DNA of 64,000 bases from Dipetalonema caudispina (taxonomy: Eukaryota; Nematoda; Chromadorea; Rhabditida; Onchocercidae), in assembly GCA_013365325.1 (NCBI GenBank), contig JABVXV010000305.1:1-64000 (forward strand), written 5' to 3'. The translations under genes and the position numbers were made by a program. Below are positions 63,758 through 64,000 of this stretch, piece by piece. The notes under the pieces were generated by a model that searched no databases, was not told the DNA's origin, and saw nothing but the letters and a program-made list of their open reading frames with translations. Position 1 is the stretch's first letter. The number at the start of each line of letters is the position of its first letter.

Positions 63758-64000
63758 CTATTACAATTGAGTAACTCTTTAGCATGATCATCAAATATAT
63801 TAATAACGAATTGATCTATTTCCGAGACTGTCCATTTCTAATTTTGGCAACTAAGATTAAATGCAGCCTTATAGATCTTAAATTTACTGTCTTTTTTTTC
63901 TTTTTTTTTAATCAATCGAACTAAACAAAAGTTGAATCTGAATTCTGACAAGGATGAAGTCCCATCACGAAGTTCGATTTAGAATAGTTGCAAGGGAAAT
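63758..64000. other. probable intron of the PH-domain gene
   Basis: AT-rich sequence upstream of the PH exon, with no further exon before the window ends. Confidence 0.5.

Overview
The window is chromosomal DNA of a nematode. It is AT-rich, the genes are cut into many small exons by GT-AG introns, several introns are under 120 bp, and nothing looks operonic in the bacterial sense. One short gene encodes a nematode-type NLP-3 neuropeptide (YFDALAGQSLG followed by KR), and two genes have an AG acceptor 6-10 nt before the start codon, as expected for spliced-leader addition. A filarial or other spirurid worm would fit the base composition, but that is inference. All exon models were joined by hand, matching splice sites and codon phase; protein lengths come from those models.

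Layout. 1-10.3 kb: long AT-rich stretch with simple repeats and no gene I can defend. 11.72-14.14 kb (-): NF-YA, the DNA-contacting subunit of the CCAAT-binding factor, with a cluster of CCAAT boxes at its own 5' end and a near-perfect hairpin carrying its likely poly(A) signal. 16.13-19.67 kb (-): TMEM184-family seven-helix membrane protein. 22.31-23.61 kb (+): a small protein consisting of a TDP-43-type N-terminal domain plus a basic tail, without RRM domains. 24.31-28.95 kb (-): Integrator complex subunit 10. 29.79-30.37 kb (-): NLP-3-like neuropeptide precursor. 34.9-36.54 kb (-): divergent paired-like homeobox gene with Lys at homeodomain position 50. 39.16-62.21 kb (+): one giant gene of about 59 exons for a roughly 3,420-residue type I membrane protein. 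63.22 kb to the right edge (-): last exons of a PH-domain protein resembling FGD-family Rho GEFs.

The giant gene is the most unusual content. Its ectodomain runs signal peptide, C-type lectin, LDL-receptor A, CUB, sushi domains, two EGFs, more sushi, Ig-like, a Ly6/uPAR-type three-finger domain, HYR, three ephrin-receptor-like cysteine modules, about twelve EGFs interrupted by a Ser/Thr-rich segment, a pentraxin/laminin-G-like domain, a second HYR and three more ephrin-receptor-like modules. One transmembrane helix and a tail with several SH2-type tyrosine motifs follow. The parts recall polydom/SVEP1, but SVEP1 is secreted and lacks the lectin, LU and cytoplasmic parts.

Apart from nuclear/RNA functions shared by NF-YA, Integrator and the TDP-43-like protein, neighbouring genes show no obvious common pathway. 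The long gaps (1-10 kb, 31-35 kb, 36.6-39.1 kb) are AT-rich with homopolymer runs and microsatellites.
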